The notes under the pieces: model-generated | The model's database searches: none | The model's input: the letters and a program-made list of their open reading frames with translations, nothing else | What the model was told of the DNA's origin: nothing | Made by a program: the position numbers and the translations under genes | Virus record (IMG/VR): IMGVR_UViG_3300036399_001505 | Location: 1-57,475 of that record | Direction: 5' to 3' (one strand) | Source: a virus | Length of the DNA stretch: 57,475 bases | In this document: positions 30,125-37,086 of the stretch, in pieces | Numbering within the stretch: the first letter of the stretch is position 1 | How the letters are laid out: each line of letters starts with the position of its first letter

Positions 30125-30463
30125 TCAGACGGCCTGCGCCAGGTCCTCGCCCTCTTCGCCTTCGCCTTCCTCGGGGCTATCCCCGAAGTCAACGCCGGCC
30201 AGAAGATCGGAGGCGATCTTCAGGCGCTCCAGAGTGGCCACGGGGGTGGCCATCACAGGGGCGCCGATTTCGTCTCCCTCCTCCAGCTGTTCGCTCAGCT
30301 CGACGGTGACGATGTCAACCGAGAACAGGGCCAGCTCAATGAAGCCGGCAAGGTCAAGCCGCTCAGCGGCCAGGTTTAGAAGCTTGGCTACGGCTTCACT
30401 GGGCTGGCCCTCGTCCCCTTGGTCGTCCAGATCTTCAACAAAAGGGCTAGTGGCTTCGGTCAT
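30125..30463 (-). CDS. Very acidic protein, 112 aa
   Basis: MTEATSPFVEDLDDQGDEGQ at the start and GDSPEEGEGEEGEDLAQAV at the end, with a hydrophobic helical middle (DLAGFIELALFSVDIVTVEL). The strong negative charge recalls DNA-mimic anti-restriction or anti-repressor proteins, but acidic phage proteins are common and this is only a possibility. It is a single-gene unit with a CATAAT hexamer at 30491-30486 and its own terminator, divergent from 30733. Confidence 0.6.
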   Translation of the reverse strand: MTEATSPFVEDLDDQGDEGQPSEAVAKLLNLAAERLDLAGFIELALFSVDIVTVELSEQLEEGDEIGAPVMATPVATLERLKIASDLLAGVDFGDSPEEGEGEEGEDLAQAV

Positions 30464-30604
30464 GGGATCGGTGCTGGTCCCCCCAATTATGCCTGTCCAG
30501 ACCCGAATGGGCTACGACATGGCCCTGGATTGCTTGCTTAACAAACCGCAATACCCGAGAAACAGGGCAGGAAGGGCGATCTCAGGGAAGCGCGGTCGCG
30601 CCTG

Positions 30605-30634
30605 TTGCCAGTTACCCAATTCTGCCCCTATTGT
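30605..30634 (+). promoter_or_regulatory. Candidate promoter for the membrane-HTH gene
   Basis: TTGCCA (30605-30610), 18 bp, TATTGT (30629-30634). The 30464-30732 gap otherwise holds no gene I can support, apart from short GC hairpins near 30683-30705. Confidence 0.3.
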
Positions 30635-30732
30635 TCTGGGGTGGTGATGGCCTTTCGAGCCAGCCACGCAGCAACCGCTCCGGCGAGGCCTTGAAAGGCC
30701 CCGGAGCACCCCACCCCATTGCAATCCGAACC

Positions 30733-30921
30733 ATGGCCTCCATCTCCTGCATCCTGTTCTCGGCTTTCGTGCCCCTCGTTATCGTCCTGGCGGTCGTCGC
30801 TTGGTTCCTTGAGACCGATCGCGAGCGAGCCCGCCGGTGGCACCGCTCTGGGCTCAGTCAGCGGCGCATAGCCGAGCGGCTGGGTCGCAACCGATCGCAG
30901 GTTCGGCGGCTGCTGGCCTGA
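30733..30921 (+). CDS. Membrane-anchored helix-turn-helix protein, 62 aa
   Basis: One transmembrane helix near the N-terminus (CILFSAFVPLVIVLAVVAWF) followed by a basic linker and a compact HTH: RRWHRSGLSQRRIAERLGRN then SQVRRLLA, close to resolvase/Fis-like HTHs. The HTH would face the cytoplasm. A membrane-bound DNA-binding protein this small is unusual. It could tether phage DNA or sense the membrane; both are inference. Confidence 0.65.
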   Translation: MASISCILFSAFVPLVIVLAVVAWFLETDRERARRWHRSGLSQRRIAERLGRNRSQVRRLLA

Positions 30922-30983
30922 TCCAGCGCGGCCCACCGGAGCCGCACCCAATCCTGCCACCGTCAACCAGCGGAACCCAACCC

Positions 30984-31058
30984 ATGGCCACGACCAAATA
31001 CATCAAGACCCCGGCGACTGCTGCGGATTTTGACCAGCGCAGGCGGCGAGGCGCATGA
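30984..31058 (+). CDS. Possible 24-residue peptide
   Basis: MATTKYIKTPATAADFDQRR and a basic end, coupled by ATGA to the next gene. Too short to judge; the coupling and good codon use are the only support. Confidence 0.3.
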   Translation: MATTKYIKTPATAADFDQRRRRGA

Positions 31059-31222
31059 CCGCTCCTCTCCCCTACCGGGTCACCCTGCCCACCCCTGCCG
31101 GCTGCGTGACCCTCGATCTTATGGCCACCAGCCAAGCCCACGCCATCGCCTCGGCCCAGGAACTCACCGGCCTGGGTCGCCGTGCCGCCGTGGTGCGCTG
31201 CTGCCGCCTGGGGGATTGGTGA
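31055..31222 (+). CDS. Small protein, 55 aa
   Basis: Starts MTAPLPYRVTLPTPAGCVTL, two probable strands, then a helix (AHAIASAQELTGLGRRAAVV) and a Cys-Cys near the end (VRCCRLGDW). The start overlaps the previous stop. No family recognised. Confidence 0.5.
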   Translation: MTAPLPYRVTLPTPAGCVTLDLMATSQAHAIASAQELTGLGRRAAVVRCCRLGDW

Positions 31223-31312
31223 ACGCTGATCCCTTCCGCCGCTGATCCGCCGCGCCAATCAGCGCCACCATCATCCGCTCGGGCAGTATGTGGCTGCCTT
31301 GCGGATTTTGCC

Positions 31313-31438
31313 GTGGAGATTGATCTCGATTTGTGGCCCCTTGTGGAGCCCTTGGTGCCCCTGTTGGAGGAGCTGGAGCGGGTGGAAGCCCTGGCGGCCG
31401 GGGAGGAGCCACCTGAAGACGACGAGCAGCCAGGGTGA
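31313..31438 (+). CDS. Possible acidic small protein, 41 aa
   Basis: GTG 31313; MEIDLDLWPLVEPLVPLLEE then an acidic tail (GEEPPEDDEQPG). Leu-rich amphipathic helix. Start codon uncertain because other frames are open upstream in 31223-31312. Confidence 0.35.
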   Translation: MEIDLDLWPLVEPLVPLLEELERVEALAAGEEPPEDDEQPG

Positions 31439-31445
31439 TTGCCTG

Positions 31446-31473
31446 TTGCTTTAGTGCAGAGTAAGATTAGTAT
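31446..31473 (+). promoter_or_regulatory. Promoter of the cyAbrB gene
   Basis: TTGCTT (31446-31451), 16 bp, TAGTAT (31468-31473). Transcription would begin within the ATTGC/GCAAT palindrome, leaving a leader of about 16 nt. Confidence 0.55.
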
Positions 31474-31485
31474 TGCTTAGGCAAT
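31472..31485. promoter_or_regulatory. Operator-like palindrome ATTGC-TTAG-GCAAT
   Basis: A perfect 5-bp inverted repeat overlapping the -10 box and start point of the cyAbrB promoter. This is the position expected for a repressor; autoregulation is possible. Confidence 0.45.
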
Positions 31486-31496
31486 CTGATTCTGCA

Positions 31497-31907
31497 ATGA
31501 CCGCAACCCCTTCCGCCCCCGCTGCAACCGCAGCGTCTGCCCCCCTGGTCGGCGCTGACCTCCTCGCCAAGGTCAAGGAGCTGGGCGATGCTTCAAAGAG
31601 CGATCTGGTCCGCTCCACCGGCTACGTCAGCACCAAGAAGGACGGCACCGAGCGCCTCAATTTCACCGCCTTCTATGAGGCCCTGCTGGAAGCCAAGGGC
31701 GTGGGCTTTGGCGGCGACTCCTCGGGTCCCGGCAAGCCCGGCCGCAAGCTGAGTTTCACCACCAAGGTGCAGTTCAACGGGAACCTGATGGTCGGCAAGG
31801 CCTACACCGCCATGCTCGGCCTGGAACCCGGCGACGAGTTCGAGATCAAACTGGGCCGCAAGCAGGTCCGCCTGGTGCCCATCGGCGCAGGCGATAGCGA
31901 CGACTGA
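31497..31907 (+). CDS. cyAbrB-type cyanobacterial transcription regulator
   Basis: 136 residues. After an Ala/Pro leader the protein follows the cyanobacterial AbrB family closely: LVGADLLAKVKELGDASKSD, LVRSTGYVSTKKDGTERLNF, TAFYEALLEAKGVGFGGDSS, then the C-terminal AbrB-like strands KVQFNGNLMVGKAYTAMLGL and PGDEFEIKLGRKQVRLVPIG. In cyanobacteria these proteins (CalA/CalB, cyAbrB1/2) bind DNA and adjust carbon, nitrogen and hydrogenase genes. A phage copy could reset host metabolism or control phage genes. It is a single-gene unit with its own promoter and terminator. Confidence 0.92.
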   Translation: MTATPSAPAATAASAPLVGADLLAKVKELGDASKSDLVRSTGYVSTKKDGTERLNFTAFYEALLEAKGVGFGGDSSGPGKPGRKLSFTTKVQFNGNLMVGKAYTAMLGLEPGDEFEIKLGRKQVRLVPIGAGDSDD

Positions 31908-31938
31908 GCCCCGGCAAACCCTGTTCAGACAGAAGCAA

Positions 31939-31967
31939 GGGAGGCCGCAGCGCCTCCCCTTTTTTTT
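31939..31967 (+). terminator. Rho-independent terminator of the cyAbrB gene
   Basis: GGGAGGC (31939-31945), loop CGCAGC, GCCTCCC (31952-31958), then a run of eight T. A near-identical stem is used on the minus strand at 45661-45686. Confidence 0.9.
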
Positions 31968-32009
31968 CGCTGCCCTGTAGAGTTGCTGCGGTGGCTTGCC
32001 ACCCAGAAG

Positions 32010-32045
32010 ACCCCCGGTTGGCTTCGCTGGTTGACGGGGGTTTTC
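32010..32045 (+). terminator. Second terminator or attenuator
   Basis: ACCCCCG (32010-32016) pairs with CGGGGGT (32035-32041), followed by TTTC. It lies in the leader region before 32132 and could act as an attenuator rather than a backstop. Confidence 0.5.
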
Positions 32046-32066
32046 TGCTGTAATTCTGCTGTAATT
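32045..32066 (+). promoter_or_regulatory. Tandem CTGCTGTAATT operator-like repeats
   Basis: Two perfect adjacent 11-bp copies (32045-32055, 32056-32066), with a related TTGCTGTAGCC at 32085-32095, all within 90 bp upstream of the HTH gene at 32132. The 11-bp period places them on one face of the helix. Confidence 0.45.
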
Positions 32067-32131
32067 TTGCGCCGGAATCTGCCATTGCTGTAGCCTTTCA
32101 TCGACGATGCAGGAACGAACAGGCACAAACA

Positions 32132-32887
32132 ATGGCTCGATCCGATTACGCAAGCTCTGAATACGGCCTAGACCGCCTGGCGGGTGGCATCGCCGTGTTT
32201 AGTCGAGGGGTGCGAATGCTGCTGGCTCGGAACGGCCTCACGCACGAGCAGATGGTGAAGCTCTCGCAATGGGCGAACCCCTGGGGAATGACATGGTTGA
32301 GCACCAGCCAGGTTTCGTATCTGCGCACCGGGCAACTCAAAAAGGCTGGCCCCCAGACAATCGACGCCTTAGCCCAGGTGAATCTGAGGCTTGCTCAGGC
32401 CGCTGGGATCAGCTGCCAAGCCGTGGACGATCTGCTCGACTTTGGCCCGATCCCCAGCACCCTGGGGCTGCCCGCGGAACCGTTCTGCCTGCGCCACCCT
32501 GGGAGTCACGATCCCCTCGACGCAGGAGGGCTCTACCAAGTTTGGCTTGGCCGCCTGGTGCCGGAGTCATTGGAAGAGGGTGGGATCAGCGATATGGAAG
32601 CCCGCCGCCTCTCGGCCAACCTCAGCCGCATCGTGCAGGCCTGGGCCAGGGACCGGAAGGTGACGATCGGCGACGCCCTGGAGCAGGCACTGACCGCCTA
32701 CGGGGTGACCGAGGAGAGGCGCCGGCAGCGCCTGCGGTCTGTGGTCGTGGGCTTTGAGGTCTACTCCGGGGGCGATCTGGATCAGGAACTTCCAGTTCTG
32801 GGGGCGATGCTGGGGGCCCTGGACGGTGACGGGCCGATTGATCCGGCTGATGTGAGGGAGCGCCTTTACCGGCTCCCGAGAGATTGA
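32132..32887 (+). CDS. HTH regulator, candidate phage repressor
   Basis: 251 residues. The N-terminal 100 residues contain a helix-turn-helix-like layout: GIAVFSRGVRMLLARNGLTH, EQMVKLSQWANPWGMTWLST, SQVSYLRTGQLKKAGPQTID, then a helix with LAQVNLRLAQAAG. The middle and end are helical (EARRLSANLSRIVQAWARD; VVVGFEVYSGGDLDQELPVL). Its own upstream direct repeats and its place beside the recombination operon fit a regulator such as a repressor, but no CI-type peptidase motif is seen. Start ATG 32132 lies 37 bp after the last repeat. Confidence 0.55.
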   Translation: MARSDYASSEYGLDRLAGGIAVFSRGVRMLLARNGLTHEQMVKLSQWANPWGMTWLSTSQVSYLRTGQLKKAGPQTIDALAQVNLRLAQAAGISCQAVDDLLDFGPIPSTLGLPAEPFCLRHPGSHDPLDAGGLYQVWLGRLVPESLEEGGISDMEARRLSANLSRIVQAWARDRKVTIGDALEQALTAYGVTEERRRQRLRSVVVGFEVYSGGDLDQELPVLGAMLGALDGDGPIDPADVRERLYRLPRD

Positions 32888-32894
32888 TCACACC

Positions 32895-33101
32895 TCACAC
32901 CCGGCTCAGCCTCTCCTCCATTCGCTCGTTGAGTGAGGCGCAGCGGGCGGCCGGGGAGAGTCCGCCGCGGGGCGAAAGCAGGCGTCTGCCATCGGGAAGA
33001 CAAACCTCAATCTCAACCAAAGGCCCCAGGCAGTGGTGAACGGCGCGAAGCCGCCGTTCAAACAAGGCCGCTTCTTGCTCAGAATCAATCAGGACTCGCA
33101 T
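32895..33101 (-). CDS. Small hypothetical protein, 68 aa
   Basis: MRVLIDSEQEAALFERRLRA then a strand (GPLVEIEVCLPDGRRLLSPR) and a helical end. Convergent with the HTH gene. A run of 12 G/C pairs lies 18 nt upstream of its ATG; the frame stays open through it, so an earlier start is possible. No family recognised. Confidence 0.5.
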   Translation of the reverse strand: MRVLIDSEQEAALFERRLRAVHHCLGPLVEIEVCLPDGRRLLSPRGGLSPAARCASLNERMEERLSRV

Positions 33102-33118
33102 TGGATCACCACGACTGC

Positions 33119-33130
33119 GGGGGGGGGGGG
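33119..33130. repeat. Homopolymer run of 12 G
   Basis: Twelve consecutive G on the plus strand (C on the minus strand), upstream of the gene at 32895-33101. Length may vary by slippage; it could also be a sequencing or assembly weak spot. Confidence 0.8.
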
Positions 33131-33151
33131 CACATTGAACGGGATCAGCGT

Positions 33152-33164
33152 ATCTGCGGCAGAT
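33152..33164. promoter_or_regulatory. Operator 1: ATCTGC-G-GCAGAT
   Basis: A perfect 13-bp palindrome followed by TAG. Together with operator 2, 44 bp away, it lies between the divergent genes at 33101 and 33347. Confidence 0.6.
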
Positions 33165-33195
33165 TAGGCAAAAACACATGAGGTAGAGGTGGCCA

Positions 33196-33208
33196 ATCTG
33201 CAGCAGAT
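33196..33208. promoter_or_regulatory. Operator 2: ATCTGC-A-GCAGAT
   Basis: A second perfect copy, extended to AATCTGCAGCAGATT (33195-33209) and also followed by AG. The 44-bp spacing is four helical turns. Presumed repressor sites for the recombination operon. Confidence 0.6.
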
Positions 33209-33346
33209 TAGATGCGTATCAGCTGTGCCAGCCCATATCAGGATAACCCCCGGCAATGTTGCGAGATGTTTCGTACGCTACCCCATTCCGGCCCGAGTCT
33301 GGATAGGGTGGCGGAGCCCGCAAGGGTTCCAACCAGCGAAAGCGAC

Positions 33347-34633
33347 ATGAACAGTTCTATGGTGAGACGCAACGGCTCAGGGCCGATGCAACGCCAGCAA
33401 CCTGCAGGTCGAGCGGCAAACGGCGCAACAGGCGGCACGGTCCGAACGATTGAAGACCTGCTCAAAAAGCACGGGAGTGAGATCGCCCTGGTACTGCCGG
33501 AGCACGTGACGCCAGAGCGATTGCTTCGCATCGCCCTCTCGGAGGTGCGTCGCAATCCTCGGCTCGCCCAGTGCTCAGCGCCCTCCCTACTGGGAGCTAT
33601 CTTCACGTGTGCGCAGCTTGGGCTGGAGCCCGGCGGGCCGCTTGGCCACGCTTTTTTAATCCCTTATCGGGATGAGTGCCAGTTCCAAATTGGATACAAG
33701 GGCATGATTGAGCTTGCCCGGCGCTCGGGGCAGATCGAAAGCCTTTCCGCCCGCTCCGTCTACGAAAACGATCGCTTTGACTACAGCTACGGTCTTCATG
33801 AAGACCTTGTTCATCAGCCTGCCACAGGCGAGCGGGGCGAGCTGACCCACGCTTATGCCGTTGCCAAGCTGAAGGATGGTGGCATTCAGTTTGAGGTGAT
33901 GGACCGCCATGAGCTGGAGGAGATCCGCGACGGCAGCCAGGGCTACCAAACTGCGATCAAGTACAACAAAAAAGACTCGCCCTGGATTTCATCGTTTGAT
34001 GAAATGTGCCGCAAGACAGTGATTCGGCGCATGTTCAAGTACCTGCCCGTTTCGATTGAACTGGTCAAGGCGGCCAGTTTGGATGAGCGGGCCGATCGGG
34101 GCCAGCGGCAGGAAACCGACCTTGATCACCTGCTCCTGCCCGCCGAAGTGCCCGCCGAGACCCCTGCAATCGCCGCCGCTGCCGCCCCTGTCGCGACCCT
34201 GACCGAGCAGCAGCAGCAGCAGCTCCTGACCGCACTGGAGCGGCAGCTGAGCCCGATCGGCCGGGCTGCGTTCCAAGCGGACGCCTGCAACGCCTTTGGG
34301 ATTGAGGCATTGGCGGAAATCCCCGCCGAGCAACACACCGCCCTGATGCAGAGTCTCGCCAACGCGGGCAGTCGGGAGCGCTGGAACCGCGGCTGCGGCC
34401 ACGCGGACGGGGAGCCAGTGTTGTCCGCTGAGCAGATCGCTGAGCTGACACCCCAGGCGACCGAGGCGACCGAAGAGGCGCCACCGCAGCAGCCAGCAGC
34501 AGCGGCGCCCCAGCGCGTCGCCAAGCCGGCCCTCAGGGCTGCCGCCGCTGCCGCTCCTGAGCCCGATCCGGCCCCGGCTGAATCGGAACAGGAGGAGCCC
34601 GGCGAAGATTCCATTCAACGGGAGCTGGTCTGA
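33347..34633 (+). CDS. recT: RecT-family single-strand annealing protein
   Basis: 428 residues. The RecT core spans about 35-270: LLRIALSEVRRNPRLAQCSA, LLGAIFTCAQLGLEPGGPLG, HAFLIPYRDECQFQIGYKGM, then the region with FEVMDRHELEEIRDGSQGYQ and WISSFDEMCRKTVIRRMFKY. The protein anneals complementary strands during phage recombination. The last 150 residues are an unusual Ala/Gln/Pro-rich extension with a small helical unit (QQQQQLLTALERQLSPIGRA). ATG 33347 is preferred; the frame is open further upstream to 33212. It heads a 12-gene operon that also encodes the RecE-like nuclease at 35950. Confidence 0.9.
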   Translation: MNSSMVRRNGSGPMQRQQPAGRAANGATGGTVRTIEDLLKKHGSEIALVLPEHVTPERLLRIALSEVRRNPRLAQCSAPSLLGAIFTCAQLGLEPGGPLGHAFLIPYRDECQFQIGYKGMIELARRSGQIESLSARSVYENDRFDYSYGLHEDLVHQPATGERGELTHAYAVAKLKDGGIQFEVMDRHELEEIRDGSQGYQTAIKYNKKDSPWISSFDEMCRKTVIRRMFKYLPVSIELVKAASLDERADRGQRQETDLDHLLLPAEVPAETPAIAAAAAPVATLTEQQQQQLLTALERQLSPIGRAAFQADACNAFGIEALAEIPAEQHTALMQSLANAGSRERWNRGCGHADGEPVLSAEQIAELTPQATEATEEAPPQQPAAAAPQRVAKPALRAAAAAAPEPDPAPAESEQEEPGEDSIQRELV

Positions 34634-34797
34634 TGCCCGCCTGCGTCCCGTCTGAAATCGCGGTGCCGGAGGAGGAGATCCTTCGGCAAGCCGAGGGCGA
34701 CACGTCCAACGCCATGAAGCTCGCGGCAGCGTTCGGCTATGAGCTTGCCTGTCGTGACCTGGATAGTGCAATCCTGCCCATCAAGAAGGCCACTTAA
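34633..34797 (+). CDS. Small protein, 54 aa
   Basis: Starts in a TGATG overlap with recT. MPACVPSEIAVPEEEILRQA then a helical part (NAMKLAAAFGYELACRDLDS). It ends in a TAATG overlap with the next gene. No family recognised. Confidence 0.5.
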   Translation: MPACVPSEIAVPEEEILRQAEGDTSNAMKLAAAFGYELACRDLDSAILPIKKAT

Positions 34798-35024
34798 TGC
34801 TCATCATTGCAACTCGTTCAATGTTTATCATCGTCGCCATTGTCTGCTTAGGAGTTGGCTTTATTGCTGGCAAAGCAAGCCAACACTCCATCTATTGCGC
34901 TCGCACCAAGAGTCTTTTGGAAAGCCGAAACGAGCGAGGGAGGGAAGTCCGCTTTCTCCGCGCTCGCATCACGCACCTAGAGGCCAGGGAGCGGACGCTG
35001 GCCTCCACGAGGCCATCCGCATGA
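34797..35024 (+). CDS. Small membrane protein with coiled-coil tail, 75 aa
   Basis: An N-terminal transmembrane helix (SMFIIVAIVCLGVGFIAGKA) followed by a charged helical tail (GREVRFLRARITHLEARERT), the layout of an inner-membrane spanin or other membrane-anchored coiled coil. Coupled to the genes on both sides. Confidence 0.55.
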   Translation: MLIIATRSMFIIVAIVCLGVGFIAGKASQHSIYCARTKSLLESRNERGREVRFLRARITHLEARERTLASTRPSA

Positions 35025-35158
35025 CCCGCCTCCACCTCCTGGGGCTTCTCCTGGCCCCTTTCATCGCCCTGCCCTGCATCTGGCACGGCCAGCGGCAAGT
35101 CAACCCTCAGGCCCAGCTGTTGCTGGTGCCCGAGGTGATCCTCCAGGCTTTGCGGTGA
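35021..35158 (+). CDS. Small membrane or exported peptide, 45 aa
   Basis: MTRLHLLGLLLAPFIALPCI is a hydrophobic N-terminus with a Cys but the ALPC sequence does not match a lipobox. The rest is short and polar, ending LLLVPEVILQALR. Overlaps its neighbours by ATGA and TGATG. Confidence 0.45.
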   Translation: MTRLHLLGLLLAPFIALPCIWHGQRQVNPQAQLLLVPEVILQALR

Positions 35159-35547
35159 TGGCCCATCCCCCAATCACCGTTGCAGCCCTAGCGCAGCTGC
35201 TCAGCGAGTGGCCCCACCACGGCGCCAACGGCCAGCCCACGGGTGTGCTCCTAGGGGATCGCTTCCCCGATGCGGCGACCCGCCCACTGCCCGCCATCAC
35301 GGCCGGCGCATGGGAGGCGGATGACGGGGGTTACCTGCATCTCTGCCTCTTCCCCGAGGTGGTGCCGGTGCCCCCTGGGTCCGTCTCGGCTGACGCTGAC
35401 GCCCTAGACCTGGCGCTGGCAGCCCTGAGCTATCAGCTCACCACGCCACTGGAGCGTTACGACCCCTATAGAGCCAATGAACTGACGGTGCGAGCCGTTA
35501 CGGCTATTGAAACAATCAAGCGACTAGAGCGCCGTCTTTCGCTATGA
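35158..35547 (+). CDS. Hypothetical protein, 129 aa
   Basis: MAHPPITVAALAQLLSEWPH at the start, then a strand-rich middle (GVLLGDRFPDAATRPLPAIT, GGYLHLCLFPEVVPVPPG) and a helical end (LTVRAVTAIETIKRLERRLS). An adjacent GTG at 35155 could also start it. Present in a string of small operon genes; no family recognised. Confidence 0.5.
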   Translation: MAHPPITVAALAQLLSEWPHHGANGQPTGVLLGDRFPDAATRPLPAITAGAWEADDGGYLHLCLFPEVVPVPPGSVSADADALDLALAALSYQLTTPLERYDPYRANELTVRAVTAIETIKRLERRLSL

Positions 35548-35825
35548 TTAACCCATGTCCCGACAGGGGCAGTCAACCAGCGAATCCTCCTTTGATGACC
35601 TTCACCTTTCCTGCGGCACCGCCGCAACCGCGCCCGATGGCGCTTGACCTGCTCGATGAGCTGGAGCTGATCAGCGGCCAGGCCGAGGCCGTGGCCGCTG
35701 ATCTGCGCCGGCTGAGCCTTGATTCCGCCGTGCTGGAACAGCTGCAGCCGGGCGCCGGGGCCAGGGCCCAGCAGATCACCTGCCAGCTAGAGACCGCCGC
35801 CGAGGCCGCACGGGGGTTGGGATGA
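35544..35825 (+). CDS. Small helical protein, 93 aa
   Basis: ATGA overlap with the previous gene; a later ATG at 35595 is possible. The C-terminal 55 residues form helices (LDLLDELELISGQAEAVAAD, then LRRLSLDSAVLEQLQPG). Could be a coiled-coil adaptor. No family recognised. Confidence 0.5.
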   Translation: MINPCPDRGSQPANPPLMTFTFPAAPPQPRPMALDLLDELELISGQAEAVAADLRRLSLDSAVLEQLQPGAGARAQQITCQLETAAEAARGLG

Positions 35826-35953
35826 CCGACCTACTGCTCTACGACGAAGACGACCTGCCGGAGCCCCGGCGCCGCCCCTACGACGAGCTGGACGACGAGC
35901 ACGAACAGGCTCCGACTGTTTACGAACGAAACCCATCGACGCTGCTGCCATGA
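35822..35953 (+). CDS. Tiny acidic protein, 43 aa
   Basis: MTDLLLYDEDDLPEPRRRPY and more Asp/Glu, coupled by ATGA to the RecE-like gene. Possibly a partner of the exonuclease, by position only. Confidence 0.4.
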   Translation: MTDLLLYDEDDLPEPRRRPYDELDDEHEQAPTVYERNPSTLLP

Positions 35954-37086
35954 CCACAATCTCCGCCCCTGTCCAGACCCCCAGCCCCGCCCCGATCGGG
36001 GAGGCCCTGCTGAGCCCCGAAGCCGCCTGGGAGGTGGCCTGGGGGCTCACGCTCACCGGCGCCCCCCAGGTGTTCTCCGGCCTGCCTCGTGAGGCCTACG
36101 ACCAGCTACCTGGAATAAATGCCAGCCTGCTGAAGGTGATCGCGGACCAAACCGAAGCCCACGCCTGGAGCGAGTTCATCAATCCCGATCGCGAGCAAAA
36201 GGAGGACGCCGGCCAGTTCCTGATCGGCAACCTGTTTCACTGCCGCCTGCTGGAGCCCGAGCTGTTCGATCAGCGCTATCTGGTGCTGCCGCCGGATGCC
36301 CCGAAGCGACCCACGGCGAAGCAGTTGGAGGGGCCAAAGCCGCGCAAGGACGGGACCATCAACAAGGACACCGCGACCTACGCCAACTGGCAAGACGCCA
36401 TGGCGCGGCAGGCATGGTGGAAGGCTTTCATAGCGGAGCACCCCGGCGCCGACGCTGCCCAGAATGTCAGCGACAAGGATCTGCGCCTCGGCGATGCTCT
36501 GGCCGGCGCAATCCTTGGCCACCCGGTCCTAGGCCCGCGCTTTGCTGACACCCCCCAGAACCGCGCCGGCAATGAGCTGACCCTCACGTGGGTTGATCCG
36601 CTCACCGGTGCCCGCTGCAAGGCGAGGCTTGACGCGGTGCGCTTCCTCGGGGATCGCCTATGGATCGGCGATCTGAAGAGCGCCATGGATGCAGGCCCCG
36701 GCCCCGATCACTTCGGCCGCGCTGCTGCTAGTTACAACTACTGCCTCTCGGCAGCCTGGTATCGCGATGCCGCCCAGTTCTGCCGGGCGGAGATCGAGGT
36801 TCTACTGGGGTTGCCGGAAGGGGCGCTGATCCTGGCCCCCAACGGCTATGAGTTCGAGTTCATCGCCGCGGAAAAGGCCCACCCCAGGCCCGAGTTCGTC
36901 GGCCGCTACATCCTCGGCGATGAGCAGGCCGAGCTGGGCCGCCGCATGGCCCGCCGGGCGCTGGAGAGGGCTGTGCAAGCCGAAGCCTCGGGCTGGTGGC
37001 CCGGCTACGACTCGGCCGCTCAGCCGCTGGAGCTACCTGGTTATGCCTACCAAAAGATGGAGCGGTTAGCGGGGGTGGCGGCGTGA
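35950..37086 (+). CDS. RecE-like exonuclease (PD-(D/E)xK, DUF3799-like)
   Basis: 378 residues. N-terminal recognition pattern AYDQLPGINASLLKVIADQT (INaSlLK) and FLIGNLFHCRLLEPELFDQR (G.lvH.llLEP) are typical of the RecE C-terminal nuclease family. The catalytic core has GARCKARLDAVRFLGDRLWI then GDLKSAMDAGP, giving Asp ... Asp-x-Lys, followed by a helix with AASYNYCLSAAWYRDA. The enzyme chews 5' ends to make 3' tails for RecT. The pairing with recT in one operon supports this. Stop overlaps the next GTG. Confidence 0.88.
   Translation: MTTISAPVQTPSPAPIGEALLSPEAAWEVAWGLTLTGAPQVFSGLPREAYDQLPGINASLLKVIADQTEAHAWSEFINPDREQKEDAGQFLIGNLFHCRLLEPELFDQRYLVLPPDAPKRPTAKQLEGPKPRKDGTINKDTATYANWQDAMARQAWWKAFIAEHPGADAAQNVSDKDLRLGDALAGAILGHPVLGPRFADTPQNRAGNELTLTWVDPLTGARCKARLDAVRFLGDRLWIGDLKSAMDAGPGPDHFGRAAASYNYCLSAAWYRDAAQFCRAEIEVLLGLPEGALILAPNGYEFEFIAAEKAHPRPEFVGRYILGDEQAELGRRMARRALERAVQAEASGWWPGYDSAAQPLELPGYAYQKMERLAGVAA

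Noticed and set aside
34797-35158. Two adjacent membrane proteins as a spanin pair
   Set aside because: The second lacks a proper lipobox and the genes lie in the recombination operon, not with lysis genes.
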